A stretch of DNA of 35,536 bases from Micromonospora yasonensis. Lineage in GTDB: Bacteria; Actinomycetota; Actinomycetes; Mycobacteriales; Micromonosporaceae. The stretch spans positions 1 to 35,536 of the forward strand of contig NZ_JAPDPH010000058.1 of assembly GCF_026013475.1 (NCBI RefSeq), in the 5' to 3' direction. This document shows positions 14,081-21,981 of the stretch, piece after piece. Below the pieces are notes generated by a model, which was not told where the DNA came from, did not search any database, and saw only the letters and a list, made by a program, of their open reading frames with translations. A program made the translations under genes and the position numbers. How positions within the stretch are numbered: the first letter of the stretch is position 1; each line of letters starts with the position of its first letter.

Positions 14081-14395
14081 ATGAAGAGGATCGTCGAGAT
14101 CGTCCCCGCTCGCCCCGGCTGGTACGCGCGGTGGCAGGTCGAGCCCGAGCTCACCCGCTCCTACGCCGTGACGCTGTGGGCGCTGGTGGAGGAGGCCGAC
14201 GGCACCGGCCGCGAGGTGGTCGGCGTCGACTGTGTGGGTCAGTGGCCCGGAGCGGACGACAACGAGGCGGGTGGACAGTTCGTCCGGTATCTCTTCCAGA
14301 CGCCCGATTCCGGCGCGCCGGAGGACGCCGAACCACCGACGGTGGGCGAGCTGCGGGACTCCGGACCGCGGCTGCAAGCGGTGCCCGCCGCCTGA
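14081..14395 (+). CDS. Conserved actinobacterial protein of unknown function
   Basis: This 104-residue soluble protein starts MKRIVEIVPARPGWYARWQV and continues with SYAVTLWALVEEADG and EVVGVDCVGQWPG, ending in a Glu/Pro-rich acidic tail. It reads as a small alpha/beta protein, and I recognise no named domain. ATG 14081 is preceded by GGGAAGG; a 6-bp hairpin, CTTCCG/CGGAAG (14051-14056/14064-14069), abuts the ribosome binding site and could affect initiation. The frame is open well upstream of 14081, but that part overlaps the divergent gene. A hairpin at 14408-14440 ends it. Confidence 0.75.
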   Translation: MKRIVEIVPARPGWYARWQVEPELTRSYAVTLWALVEEADGTGREVVGVDCVGQWPGADDNEAGGQFVRYLFQTPDSGAPEDAEPPTVGELRDSGPRLQAVPAA

Positions 14396-14407
14396 GCCAC
14401 CCTCCCC

Positions 14408-14440
14408 GGCCCCCGGCCCCTGGTCCCAGGGTCGGGGGCC
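14408..14440 (+). terminator. Stem-loop terminator
   Basis: GGCCCCCG (14408-14415) pairs with CGGGGGCC (14433-14440), with an inner CCCTG/CAGGG stem (14418-14422/14427-14431). It lies 13 bp after the stop of the 104-residue protein gene. Confidence 0.7.
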
Positions 14441-14603
14441 ACCCCCTGTTCGGGGACGGTCAGCCGACCTCGCGGGACGCGCCGGGGACCCCCCGACCAC
14501 TATGGACAGCAGCTGAGCGACTTCACCCGGACGCCGATCGGGAACCCGGGTATGCTTGCCGCACTGCAAGCGTCCGCTTGTGGTGGGAGCGAGGGGGGTT
14601 ACG

Positions 14604-14951
14604 GTGGCGCTGACCGTCACGTACGCCCAGCGAAACGGGGGCACCGCCTGCCTCCGGCTCGCCGGCGAGCTCGACATGAGCAGCGCTCCGCAGCTCAATG
14701 CCGCCCTCGACCGGCTGGCCGCGGCGGGTCAGCGGCAGCTTCTCATCGATCTCACCGAGCTGACCTTCTGCGATTCGACGGGCATCGCGGCCTTCGTTCG
14801 GGGCGACAACCGGGCCGCCGCCGAGGGCGGCTGGCTGCGGCTCACCGGGGCGACCGGGCGGGTGGCCCGGGTGCTCCAGGTCACCGGTCTCGCCGAGGTA
14901 CTCCGGTACGACGCGGAACCGTCCGGCCCGGCCTCGCCGTCCGCCTTCTGA
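14604..14951 (+). CDS. STAS-domain anti-sigma-factor antagonist
   Basis: This 115-residue single STAS domain protein starts at GTG 14604 (MALTVTYAQRNGGTACLRL), with GAGGGGGG as the ribosome binding site. GELDMSSAPQLNAALDRL is the first conserved block. The phosphorylation loop reads LTFCDSTGIAAF, with S58 as the likely phospho-acceptor. Such proteins bind an anti-sigma kinase when dephosphorylated and release a SigB/SigF-type sigma factor. No kinase partner is adjacent. A GGGTAT hexamer at 14548-14553 resembles the -10 of SigB/SigF-type promoters, but I find no matching -35. A receiver-domain gene follows 74 bp downstream. Confidence 0.9.
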   Translation: MALTVTYAQRNGGTACLRLAGELDMSSAPQLNAALDRLAAAGQRQLLIDLTELTFCDSTGIAAFVRGDNRAAAEGGWLRLTGATGRVARVLQVTGLAEVLRYDAEPSGPASPSAF

Positions 14952-15025
14952 TCGGTTAGATTTCCGCGCCAGCGGGCGATCGCTCCCCTTCCGCTTCGCC
15001 CTCCCCGACCGTAAGCAGGTGTCCC

Positions 15026-15472
15026 ATGGGCCCACGCACGCCGAGCCCCGTTCGTATCCTGGTGGTGGACGACGACCCGGGTGACGTCCTCATGATCGAG
15101 GAGGCCCTCGAGGACTCCGACGTCGAGAAGATCATCGACGTGGTCAACGACGGCCAGGAGGCGATGGAGTTCCTCCGCCGGGAGGGCCGGCACACCGACG
15201 CCACCCGCCCCGACGTCATCCTGCTCGACCTGAACATGCCCCGGATGGACGGGCGCCAGGTGCTCGGCGAGGTCAAGCAGGACGAGGACCTGCGGACCAT
15301 CCCGATCGTCGTACTGACCACCTCCAACGCCGACACCGACATCGTCGGCAGCTACACCCTCCAGGCCAACGCGTACGTGACGAAGCCGATCGACCTGGAC
15401 GACTTCAACGACGTGGTACGCCGCATCGACGAGTTCTTCGGCCGGGTGGTGGTCCTCCCGAGGCACTCCTGA
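15026..15472 (+). CDS. Single-domain response regulator (Rcp1/CheY type)
   Basis: This 148-residue stand-alone receiver has the acidic pocket VVDDDPGD (about residues 13-20), phospho-acceptor D68 in VILLDLNMPRMDG, the switch Thr in VVLTTSNADTDI, and Lys in YVTKPIDLDDF. The spacing and sequence match the Rcp1-type receivers that act with phytochrome-like or GAF histidine kinases. It has no output domain, so it acts by protein contact or as a phosphorelay step. No cognate kinase lies next to it. The ATG has a modest AGGTG ribosome binding site. Confidence 0.9.
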   Translation: MGPRTPSPVRILVVDDDPGDVLMIEEALEDSDVEKIIDVVNDGQEAMEFLRREGRHTDATRPDVILLDLNMPRMDGRQVLGEVKQDEDLRTIPIVVLTTSNADTDIVGSYTLQANAYVTKPIDLDDFNDVVRRIDEFFGRVVVLPRHS

Positions 15473-15598
15473 GCGAGTGGCGCCGGACGTCCGGACGCCC
15501 GGATACTGAACATTTTCGGCGAACCGCCGCGGGCGCGGGCGGCACCCTCCAGGATCGGCAGGTGGGGACGTAACACCAGCTGCCTGGGGGGCGACAGT

Positions 15599-16135
15599 AT
15601 GAGGTTCTCCGTCGTTGAGACCGGTTACGACCAGCGGCAGGTGGATTCCTGCCTGGACGAGCTGGGGATCCGGTTGATCCGGCTGGCGGCGCGGGCGGAG
15701 AGCGTCGCCGGTGCCGGCCGCGAGTTCGACCAGATCCGGCAGGAGGCGACCCACCTCTGCGACTTCCTGCGTCGCCGCACCGCCCCGGCCGAGGGTGACG
15801 CGGCCGCCGTCCGGGCGGGTGCGACGGCGGTCGAACGCGAGGCCGCCGAGCTGCTGGCCCGGGCCCGCACCGAGCTGGAGGCCGCCCGGGAGGAGGCCCG
15901 CCTGGTGCGTGAGCAGGCGTACGCCGAGGCGGTCCGGGCGCGCCGCGACTTCGAGGCGGCGCTGCTGGCCCGCCGTCGGCGCGAGGCCCGGGTGGAGGAG
16001 ATCCTGGCCGGCACGCGCGGCGACACGGTCCCGGCGGACACGCCGACCGCCGCCGCCGGGGTGCCGGCGACCCGGGTCGCGGCGGGCGCGGGCGGCGAGG
16101 CCGGACCGAATCCCGCCGGGCGTACCGCCGCCTGA
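15599..16135 (+). CDS. DivIVA-like coiled-coil protein
   Basis: This 178-residue protein has an N-terminal segment (MRFSVVETGYDQRQVDSCLD) like the lipid-binding start of DivIVA/Wag31 proteins: a short hydrophobic strand, a GYD turn and QVD. A long Arg/Glu/Ala coiled coil follows (about residues 75-140, AAELLARARTELEAAREEAR). The C-terminal 40 residues are Ala/Gly/Pro-rich and probably disordered. DivIVA-type proteins mark curved membrane and poles. This one is shorter than Wag31 and is probably a paralogue. The ribosome binding site is GGGGGG. It converges on the transglycosylase-like gene with an 8-bp gap. Confidence 0.7.
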   Translation: MRFSVVETGYDQRQVDSCLDELGIRLIRLAARAESVAGAGREFDQIRQEATHLCDFLRRRTAPAEGDAAAVRAGATAVEREAAELLARARTELEAAREEARLVREQAYAEAVRARRDFEAALLARRRREARVEEILAGTRGDTVPADTPTAAAGVPATRVAAGAGGEAGPNPAGRTAA

Positions 16136-16147
16136 GCGCCGGCTCAG
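16132..16147. terminator. Short hairpin spanning both stop codons of a convergent pair
   Basis: CTGAGC (16132-16137) and GCTCAG (16142-16147) form a perfect 6-bp stem with a GCCG loop. The TGA at 16133-16135 and the minus-strand stop at 16144-16146 lie in opposite arms. Confidence 0.45.
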
Positions 16148-16983
16148 ACCAGCGCCGCCACCACCGTCGTCGCCCGGTCCTCGTGCTGGGCGTACGCGTC
16201 GGGGAAGGCGGAGACCTGCACGGCCTGGGCGGCCTGGGTGACGCTCATGTCGGCCCAGCGGGGCACCTCGTTGAGCGCGGAGAAGAAGGCCCGCGCCGCG
16301 TACGCCGGGTTCATGATCTGGGCGACGGTGCCCCAGCCGCTGCTGGGCCGCTGCTGGAACAGCCCGACCGAGTCGTGGTCGGAGCCGCTGCCCTGGTGCG
16401 GGTAGTCGAAGGACTCCGGCAGCACGTCGCTGGCCAGGTTGTAGAGGTCGCTCTCCTGCATGGCGGTCGCGATGGCCACGACGAACGCCCGGCGCGGCAT
16501 CTTCATGGCCCGCCCCACGTCGACGATCACCTTGGCGTTGTCCATCTGGCGCTGGTCCAGGCCGGCGACCGGGCGGGGGTGCTTCGGCCGGACCGGCTTC
16601 TTCGCCACCTTCTTCGTCGGCACGGGGCTCGGGGTGGCGACCGGGATCGGGGTGACCGGCGCGGTGTGCGGGGCGGCGGGGCGCTCGTAGTCCCGGGTCG
16701 CGCGATCGACGGCGGCGTCGGCCGCCCGGTCGGTCATCAGCTGGCGGACGGGCTCGTGGCGTTGGTCGGGCTGCTCGGCGCCGACGAAGCCGATGAGCCC
16801 GAGGCAGCAGGTCACGCCGGTGGCGACCACGATCCGGCCGGGGGTGGAGGCGAGCATCCGGCGGCGGGGCGGCTCGAGGGCCCGGTGCCGGCCGATCCGC
16901 CTTTCGGCTGATGCGGGGTCGATCGTACGGCGAGCGGGGCGCTTCTCGGCCGGCTGCTGCTCGGGGGAGTCGTCGGGATGCAC
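16144..16983 (-). CDS. Membrane-anchored transglycosylase-like cell-wall protein
   Basis: This 279-residue protein has a cytoplasmic basic N-terminus (1-50), one transmembrane helix (about 51-68, IVVATGVTCCLGLIGFVG) and a Pro/Lys-rich linker (about 100-140). An extracytoplasmic helical domain (about 143-279) follows. The domain has a lysozyme/SLT-like core: AIATAMQESDLYNLAS (candidate catalytic E177), then DHDSVGLFQQRPSSGWGT and MNPAYAARAFF. This pattern is common in actinobacterial peptidoglycan-cleaving or resuscitation-related proteins. The ATG starts at 16983. The 310-bp upstream gap to the EEP gene probably holds its promoter; I saw no ydaO-type riboswitch there. Confidence 0.82.
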   Translation of the reverse strand: MHPDDSPEQQPAEKRPARRTIDPASAERRIGRHRALEPPRRRMLASTPGRIVVATGVTCCLGLIGFVGAEQPDQRHEPVRQLMTDRAADAAVDRATRDYERPAAPHTAPVTPIPVATPSPVPTKKVAKKPVRPKHPRPVAGLDQRQMDNAKVIVDVGRAMKMPRRAFVVAIATAMQESDLYNLASDVLPESFDYPHQGSGSDHDSVGLFQQRPSSGWGTVAQIMNPAYAARAFFSALNEVPRWADMSVTQAAQAVQVSAFPDAYAQHEDRATTVVAALV

Positions 16984-17293
16984 GCGCCGAGGCTAGAAAG
17001 CATCCCGGCGCTTGCCACCGGGGTAGTTCGTGGCATGCGCCACAATTTGCCATAATCCGCACCCGCATTACGCCCGCTGAATCATGAAAGCCGCCATCCT
17101 CGCGTTTCGCATTTGCCGCCAATAGGGGAAAAGGAGGGGCGAGCCGGGCGGATGATCAGGTTTGCGGTGCTTCGGCCGGGTCTCCTCCGTTCGGCGGATG
17201 CGTACCCCCGCCGGCTGGGATGTGGGTGGGGACGGAGGGACGAGGTCCGGGTGTGCCGGGATCATGGCTGCCGGGGCGGAGCGGCTCGATACG
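16984..17293. other. Intergenic region between divergent genes, no gene seen
   Basis: I find no credible open frame or RNA motif. An A/T-rich patch (17039-17160) carries GCCACAATTTGCCATAATC, whose first ten bases recur at 129-138 in another intergenic region. A TACGAT hexamer at 17290-17295 could be the -10 of the EEP gene; transcription would then start at about the GTG at 17303, giving a leaderless message. Confidence 0.4.
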
Positions 17294-18253
17294 ATGCGGA
17301 CGGTGACGGGGCAGATGGTCGACGAACGGGCCGCCGGTGACCCGACCGGCCGACGGGACCGGCGCGGACTGCTGGTCGCCGCCCTCGCCGTCCTGCTCGC
17401 CGTCCTCATCGCCGGCCACCGGGTGGTGCCCAACGTGCACGGCCTCGGCAGCCTGGTGGACAGTGTCGCCCCGCTGCTCGGTCTCGGCGTACCCCCGCTC
17501 GCCCTCGCGGCGCTGCTGCGCCGCTCCCGCCGGGCCCTGCTGGCGGTGGCGCTCCCCGCGGTGGCCTGGCTGGCGCTCTACGGCGGCGCCTGGCTGCCGC
17601 CGGCGGCCGGCGCCGAACCCGCGTCGGTCCGGGTGGCCAGCCAGAACCTGCGCTCCGGCAACCCCGACCCGGCGGCCACGGTCGACGCGGTCGCCGGTGC
17701 CGGCGCCGACCTCATCGGGCTCCAGGAGGTCGACGACGACGTCCGGGTCGGGACGGCGCTGGACCAGCACTACCCGCACCGGGCCACCGTGTCGACCGTC
17801 GCGCTGTGGAGCCGGTGGCCGATCCGGGAGTCACACGGCGTGGACACCGGCCTCGGCTGGGACCGGGCGCTGCGGGCGGTGGTGGCCGCGCCGCGGGGCG
17901 ACCTCGTGGTGTACGTGGTGCACCTGGGCTCCGCCCGGGCCGGGCACACCGCCACCCGGGACGAGACGCTCGCCGCCCTCGCCGCCGCCGTGCGGGCCGA
18001 TCCGGCCCCCCGGCTGGTGGTGCTGGGCGACCTCAACACCGCCAGCACCGACCGGGTCTTCGTCCCGCTCGCCCGGCTGCTGCACGACGCCCAGGCCGAC
18101 GCCGGGCAGGGGTTCGGCTTCACCTGGCCGGCGGAACTCCCGGTGACCCGTCCGGACCACGTCCTCTACCGGGGGCTCACCCCCACCGCGGCGGGCGTGC
18201 TGCACACCCCGGACAGCGACCACCGGGCGGTGACCGCCGGCTTCCGCTGGTAG
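17294..18253 (+). CDS. Membrane-anchored endonuclease/exonuclease/phosphatase (EEP) family protein
   Basis: This ~319-residue protein has three hydrophobic helices in the first 105 residues (GLLVAALAVLLAVLIAG, a segment around LLGLGVPPLALAALL, and LLAVALPAVAWLALYGG). A C-terminal EEP domain outside the membrane follows: RVASQNLRSGNPD, LIGLQEVDDD (metal-binding Glu), VVLGDLNTASTD and the final DSDHRAV (catalytic Asp-His). The family includes phosphodiesterases and lipid phosphatases; the substrate is unknown. The start is uncertain: ATG 17294, GTG 17303 (leaderless with a TACGAT -10) and ATG 17315 are all possible. The stop is 3 bp from that of the convergent OsmC gene. Confidence 0.85.
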   Translation: MRTVTGQMVDERAAGDPTGRRDRRGLLVAALAVLLAVLIAGHRVVPNVHGLGSLVDSVAPLLGLGVPPLALAALLRRSRRALLAVALPAVAWLALYGGAWLPPAAGAEPASVRVASQNLRSGNPDPAATVDAVAGAGADLIGLQEVDDDVRVGTALDQHYPHRATVSTVALWSRWPIRESHGVDTGLGWDRALRAVVAAPRGDLVVYVVHLGSARAGHTATRDETLAALAAAVRADPAPRLVVLGDLNTASTDRVFVPLARLLHDAQADAGQGFGFTWPAELPVTRPDHVLYRGLTPTAAGVLHTPDSDHRAVTAGFRW

Positions 18254-18256
18254 CGG

Positions 18257-18685
18257 TCAGTGCCGCCCGTTCTCCGCCGGCGTCACGGTCAGCCGGTGCC
18301 GGCTGCTGTCGCCGCTGGAGAACGGCCAGAGCCGGTCGGCGTACGCGACCAGGTCGGCCAGTTGTTGGCGGGTCAGGCCTGCCGAGGAGATCTCGGCGTG
18401 CACGTCGGCCCGGTAGCGCCCGTCGTCGTCGCGCCCGAGCTTTGCCTCCGCCGTCACCTTCACGGTGTGCGCCTCGTCGGTGATCTCACCGGCCGCCTCC
18501 ACCGCCGCGTGGTGCAGGCAGGAGGCGAAGGCGGCGGCCAGCAACTGTTCGGGCGTCAGTCCGGTGCAGTGCGGCGCGAGCGGGGACGCCAGGGCGGAGG
18601 AGAGCCCGCCGTCGTCGGTGCGAACGTGACCGCCCGCGGCGGTCGCGGTGGCCGTCTCGGCCAGCCAGGGACTACGATCCGGCAT
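18257..18685 (-). CDS. OsmC/Ohr family protein lacking the usual resolving cysteine
   Basis: This 142-residue OsmC-fold protein is closest to organic hydroperoxide resistance (Ohr) proteins. ATATAAGGH sits near the N-terminus, and GLTPEQLLAAAFASCLHHA contains the peroxidatic C56. In Ohr the resolving Cys lies in a VCPYS motif; the matching segment here is RLWPFSS, so W120 replaces it. The catalytic Arg position (GGR in Ohr) is GGH here. Thiol chemistry may therefore differ or use an external thiol. ATG 18685 is preceded by GGGAGGAACGCG, which rules out the longer GTG start. The gene lies 88 bp downstream of the kinase on the same strand. Confidence 0.87.
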   Translation of the reverse strand: MPDRSPWLAETATATAAGGHVRTDDGGLSSALASPLAPHCTGLTPEQLLAAAFASCLHHAAVEAAGEITDEAHTVKVTAEAKLGRDDDGRYRADVHAEISSAGLTRQQLADLVAYADRLWPFSSGDSSRHRLTVTPAENGRH

Positions 18686-18773
18686 CGCGTTCCTCCCGTC
18701 ACTCACCCGCCCGGCTACCCGGCCCCCGCCCGGCGAAACCGTGCCTGAGCAGGCCGGAGGTGGTAGGTGGCGG

Positions 18774-19718
<945 letters not shown>

Positions 19719-19876
19719 CGGCCACTCCTCGTCCTCGCCCGGTTCTCCGGCTGCTGCGGTTCGCGGTACCCGAGCTCTGAGCAGGGCAAACCGCCGGGGG
19801 TTTCCGGGCGGCGTCGGCGCGGTGCGCGGTAGCTTGTGATGGCGTTCGGTGACGACTGCGGAACGGAGGGTGCGGG

Positions 19877-20110
19877 GTGGCTCAGGTGCGCGTACGGTTC
19901 GTCGGCGGACCGGCCCACGACCTGGTCCGGGAGTTGCCGGCCGAGCCGGGCGGGCAGCCGCCGCCCCGCTGGATCCTGCGCCATCCCGACGGGCGGCCGG
20001 CCCCGGCCGGGAGCGAGGCCGACCACCTCTACGAACGCGACCACCGCGACGGCTACGGCACCTGGACCATGCGGTACGTGCGCACCGAGCCGTTCGGCGC
20101 CACCGAGTGA
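19877..20110 (+). CDS. Small conserved actinobacterial protein, function unknown
   Basis: This 77-residue protein reads MAQVRVRFVGGPAHDLVREL, then PPPRWILRHPDG and a region around HLYERDHRDGYGTWTMRYVR. It is a compact beta-rich, charged protein with no named domain that I can identify. The start is GTG 19877, with GGAGGGTGCGG just upstream. It is divergent from the kinase and converges on the SDR gene 19 bp away. Confidence 0.7.
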   Translation: MAQVRVRFVGGPAHDLVRELPAEPGGQPPPRWILRHPDGRPAPAGSEADHLYERDHRDGYGTWTMRYVRTEPFGATE

Positions 20111-20129
20111 ACCACCTCCACCGGCGCGC

Positions 20130-21026
20130 TCACCGCCGTGCCTCCGGCGGCGTGCTCACGCCGAACCCGCGGCCCAGCGCCCGGGACTGCTCCTCAACCA
20201 GCGGCACCATGGTCCGCGCGGTACGCCCGATCAGCCAGTCGGCGACCGGGCTGACCAGCAGCGACCGCACCGCCTGCACGCCGCCGACGGCGCGCGGTAC
20301 GTACACCCTTCGTTGGCGGCGTTCGATCGCCCGGACGAACGCGGCGGCGCACTCCCGCACGGAGGTCGTCCGCCGCATCGGCCAGGGCAGCCGGCCCAGG
20401 ACCGCCTCGAACGCCGGCAGGTCGGCCCGCGCCTCGCGGACCAGGTCGGTGTCCACCCAGGACGGGTGAGCCGTCCCCACCGCCACGCCGCGGTGCGCCA
20501 GTTCCAGCCGGATCGCGGTGCCGAAGTGCTCCGCACCGGCCTTCGACGCGCAGTAGGCGGCCATCCCCGGCAGCGCCGCGAACGCGGCGGCCGAGGAGAC
20601 GATCAGCAGGTAACCTCGCCGGGCGGTGAGCGCCTCCACCGTCGCGGCCGCCGTCCGCAGCACCCCGACCAGGTTCACCTGGACGGTGCGGACCAGCGCC
20701 TCGATGTCGCCGACGGCGATGGTGCCCCGGTTGGCCACCCCGGCGTTCGCCACCACCGCGTCGATGCCACCGAGCGCGGCGACGGTGCCCTCGACCGCCG
20801 CGTCCAGGGCGGCCTGGTCGGTGACGTCGGCGGCGAACCAGACGTGCTCGGGGCCCAGCTCGGCGGCGAGCGCGGCCAGCCGCTCCGGCTCCAGGCCCAC
20901 CAGGGCCAGCTTCGCGCCCCGTGCGGCGGCGAGCCGGGCGGTGTGTTCGCCGATGCCGCGGGCCGCCCCGGTCACCAGCACCACCTTGCCGGCCAGCCGG
21001 CCGGCCGGACGACCGTCGATCGACAT
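20130..21026 (-). CDS. SDR family oxidoreductase
   Basis: This 298-residue classical short-chain dehydrogenase has the cofactor motif TGAARGIGEHTA at about residues 19-30, followed by VGLEPERL and DVTD. NAGVANRG is the NAG motif. Catalytic Ser lies in LIVSSAAAF and Tyr-Lys in YCASK. The C-terminal extension (after ~230, RRQRRVYVPRAVGGVQAVRSL) is typical of membrane-associated actinobacterial SDRs annotated as acting on acyl or sterol-like substrates. The substrate cannot be read from the sequence. It appears monocistronic. Confidence 0.92.
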   Translation of the reverse strand: MSIDGRPAGRLAGKVVLVTGAARGIGEHTARLAAARGAKLALVGLEPERLAALAAELGPEHVWFAADVTDQAALDAAVEGTVAALGGIDAVVANAGVANRGTIAVGDIEALVRTVQVNLVGVLRTAAATVEALTARRGYLLIVSSAAAFAALPGMAAYCASKAGAEHFGTAIRLELAHRGVAVGTAHPSWVDTDLVREARADLPAFEAVLGRLPWPMRRTTSVRECAAAFVRAIERRQRRVYVPRAVGGVQAVRSLLVSPVADWLIGRTARTMVPLVEEQSRALGRGFGVSTPPEARR

Positions 21027-21234
21027 GCCGGCAAGTTACCACCGGGTAGCAGGCTGGGGAAAGGTCGCCGGGCGAATCCACGGCCAGGCCCGCACGCCCT
21101 GCCCGGCCAGCCAGTCCGGGCCGTCCGCGCCACCGTCGCGGAGGCGATACGCCGGAACCGCCCGTCCGACCCGCACAGCTGGTACACAGGATCGGGACAG
21201 GCCCGCCACAGCGGGGCGTCCCACGATGGGGGAC

Positions 21235-21981
21235 ATGGTCATGGACGGGCGGGCCGCGCAGGGCCGGATCGAGCTGCGCCGACCGGACGGGGAGCCGGTA
21301 CGGGTGCTGGTGGTGGACGACGAGTCGACCCTCACCGATCTCCTCTCGATGGCGCTGCGCTACGAGGGCTGGCAGGTCGCCGCCGCCGGCAACGGGATGG
21401 CCGCGATCAGCACCGCCCGGCAGTTCAAGCCGGACGCCGTGGTGCTCGACGTGATGCTGCCCGACCTGGACGGCTTCCAGGTGCTGCGCCGGCTGCGTGA
21501 GGAGAGCCCCACTGTGCCGGTGCTCTTCCTGACCGCCCGCGACGCGGTCGAGGAGCGGATCGCCGGGCTCACCGTGGGCGGCGACGACTACGTCACCAAG
21601 CCGTTCAGCCTGGAGGAGGTGATCGCCCGGCTGCGCGCCCTGCTGCGCCGCTCCGGGTTCGCGGTCGCCACCCGCGAGGACGCCGTACTCACCGTCGGCG
21701 ACCTCAGCCTCGACGAGGACAGCCACGAGGTACGCCGGGGCGGCGACCTGATCACCCTCACCGCCACCGAGTTCGAGCTGCTGCGCTATCTGATGCGCAA
21801 CCCGCGCCGGGTGCTCAGCAAGGCGCAGATCCTCGACCGGGTCTGGAACTACGACTTCGGCGGCCAGGCCAACGTCGTCGAGCTGTACATCTCGTACCTG
21901 CGCAAGAAGATCGACGCGGGCCGCGAGCCGATGATCCACACGCTGCGGGGCGCCGGGTATGTCCTCAAGCCGGCGGAGTGA
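21235..21981 (+). CDS. OmpR/PhoB family response regulator
   Basis: This 248-residue two-domain regulator has a receiver at about residues 22-135 (VLVVDDES, phospho-acceptor D72 in AVVLDVMLPDLDG, FLTARD, and YVTKPFSLEE). A winged-helix DNA-binding domain covers about 150-248 (LTATEFELLRYLMRNPRRVLSKAQILDRVW, then VVELYISYLRKKID and IHTLRGAGYVL). Three ATGs are close together (21226, 21235, 21241); I chose 21235 because GGGGGAC precedes it. It overlaps its sensor kinase gene by 23 bp, a clear two-component operon. The closest functional relatives are MprA/TcrA-type regulators. Confidence 0.93.
   Translation: MVMDGRAAQGRIELRRPDGEPVRVLVVDDESTLTDLLSMALRYEGWQVAAAGNGMAAISTARQFKPDAVVLDVMLPDLDGFQVLRRLREESPTVPVLFLTARDAVEERIAGLTVGGDDYVTKPFSLEEVIARLRALLRRSGFAVATREDAVLTVGDLSLDEDSHEVRRGGDLITLTATEFELLRYLMRNPRRVLSKAQILDRVWNYDFGGQANVVELYISYLRKKIDAGREPMIHTLRGAGYVLKPAE

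Noticed and set aside
14729..17122. Long minus-strand open frame through the STAS, receiver and DivIVA-like genes
   Set aside because: It lies opposite three genes with recognisable domains, and its product is repetitive Arg/Pro/Gly sequence.
16984..17293. Possible ydaO (c-di-AMP) riboswitch upstream of the transglycosylase-like gene
   Set aside because: Cell-wall hydrolase genes in actinobacteria often carry ydaO, so I looked for its conserved GGGGGACCCA and GGGUGAAUC segments. Neither is present on the relevant strand.
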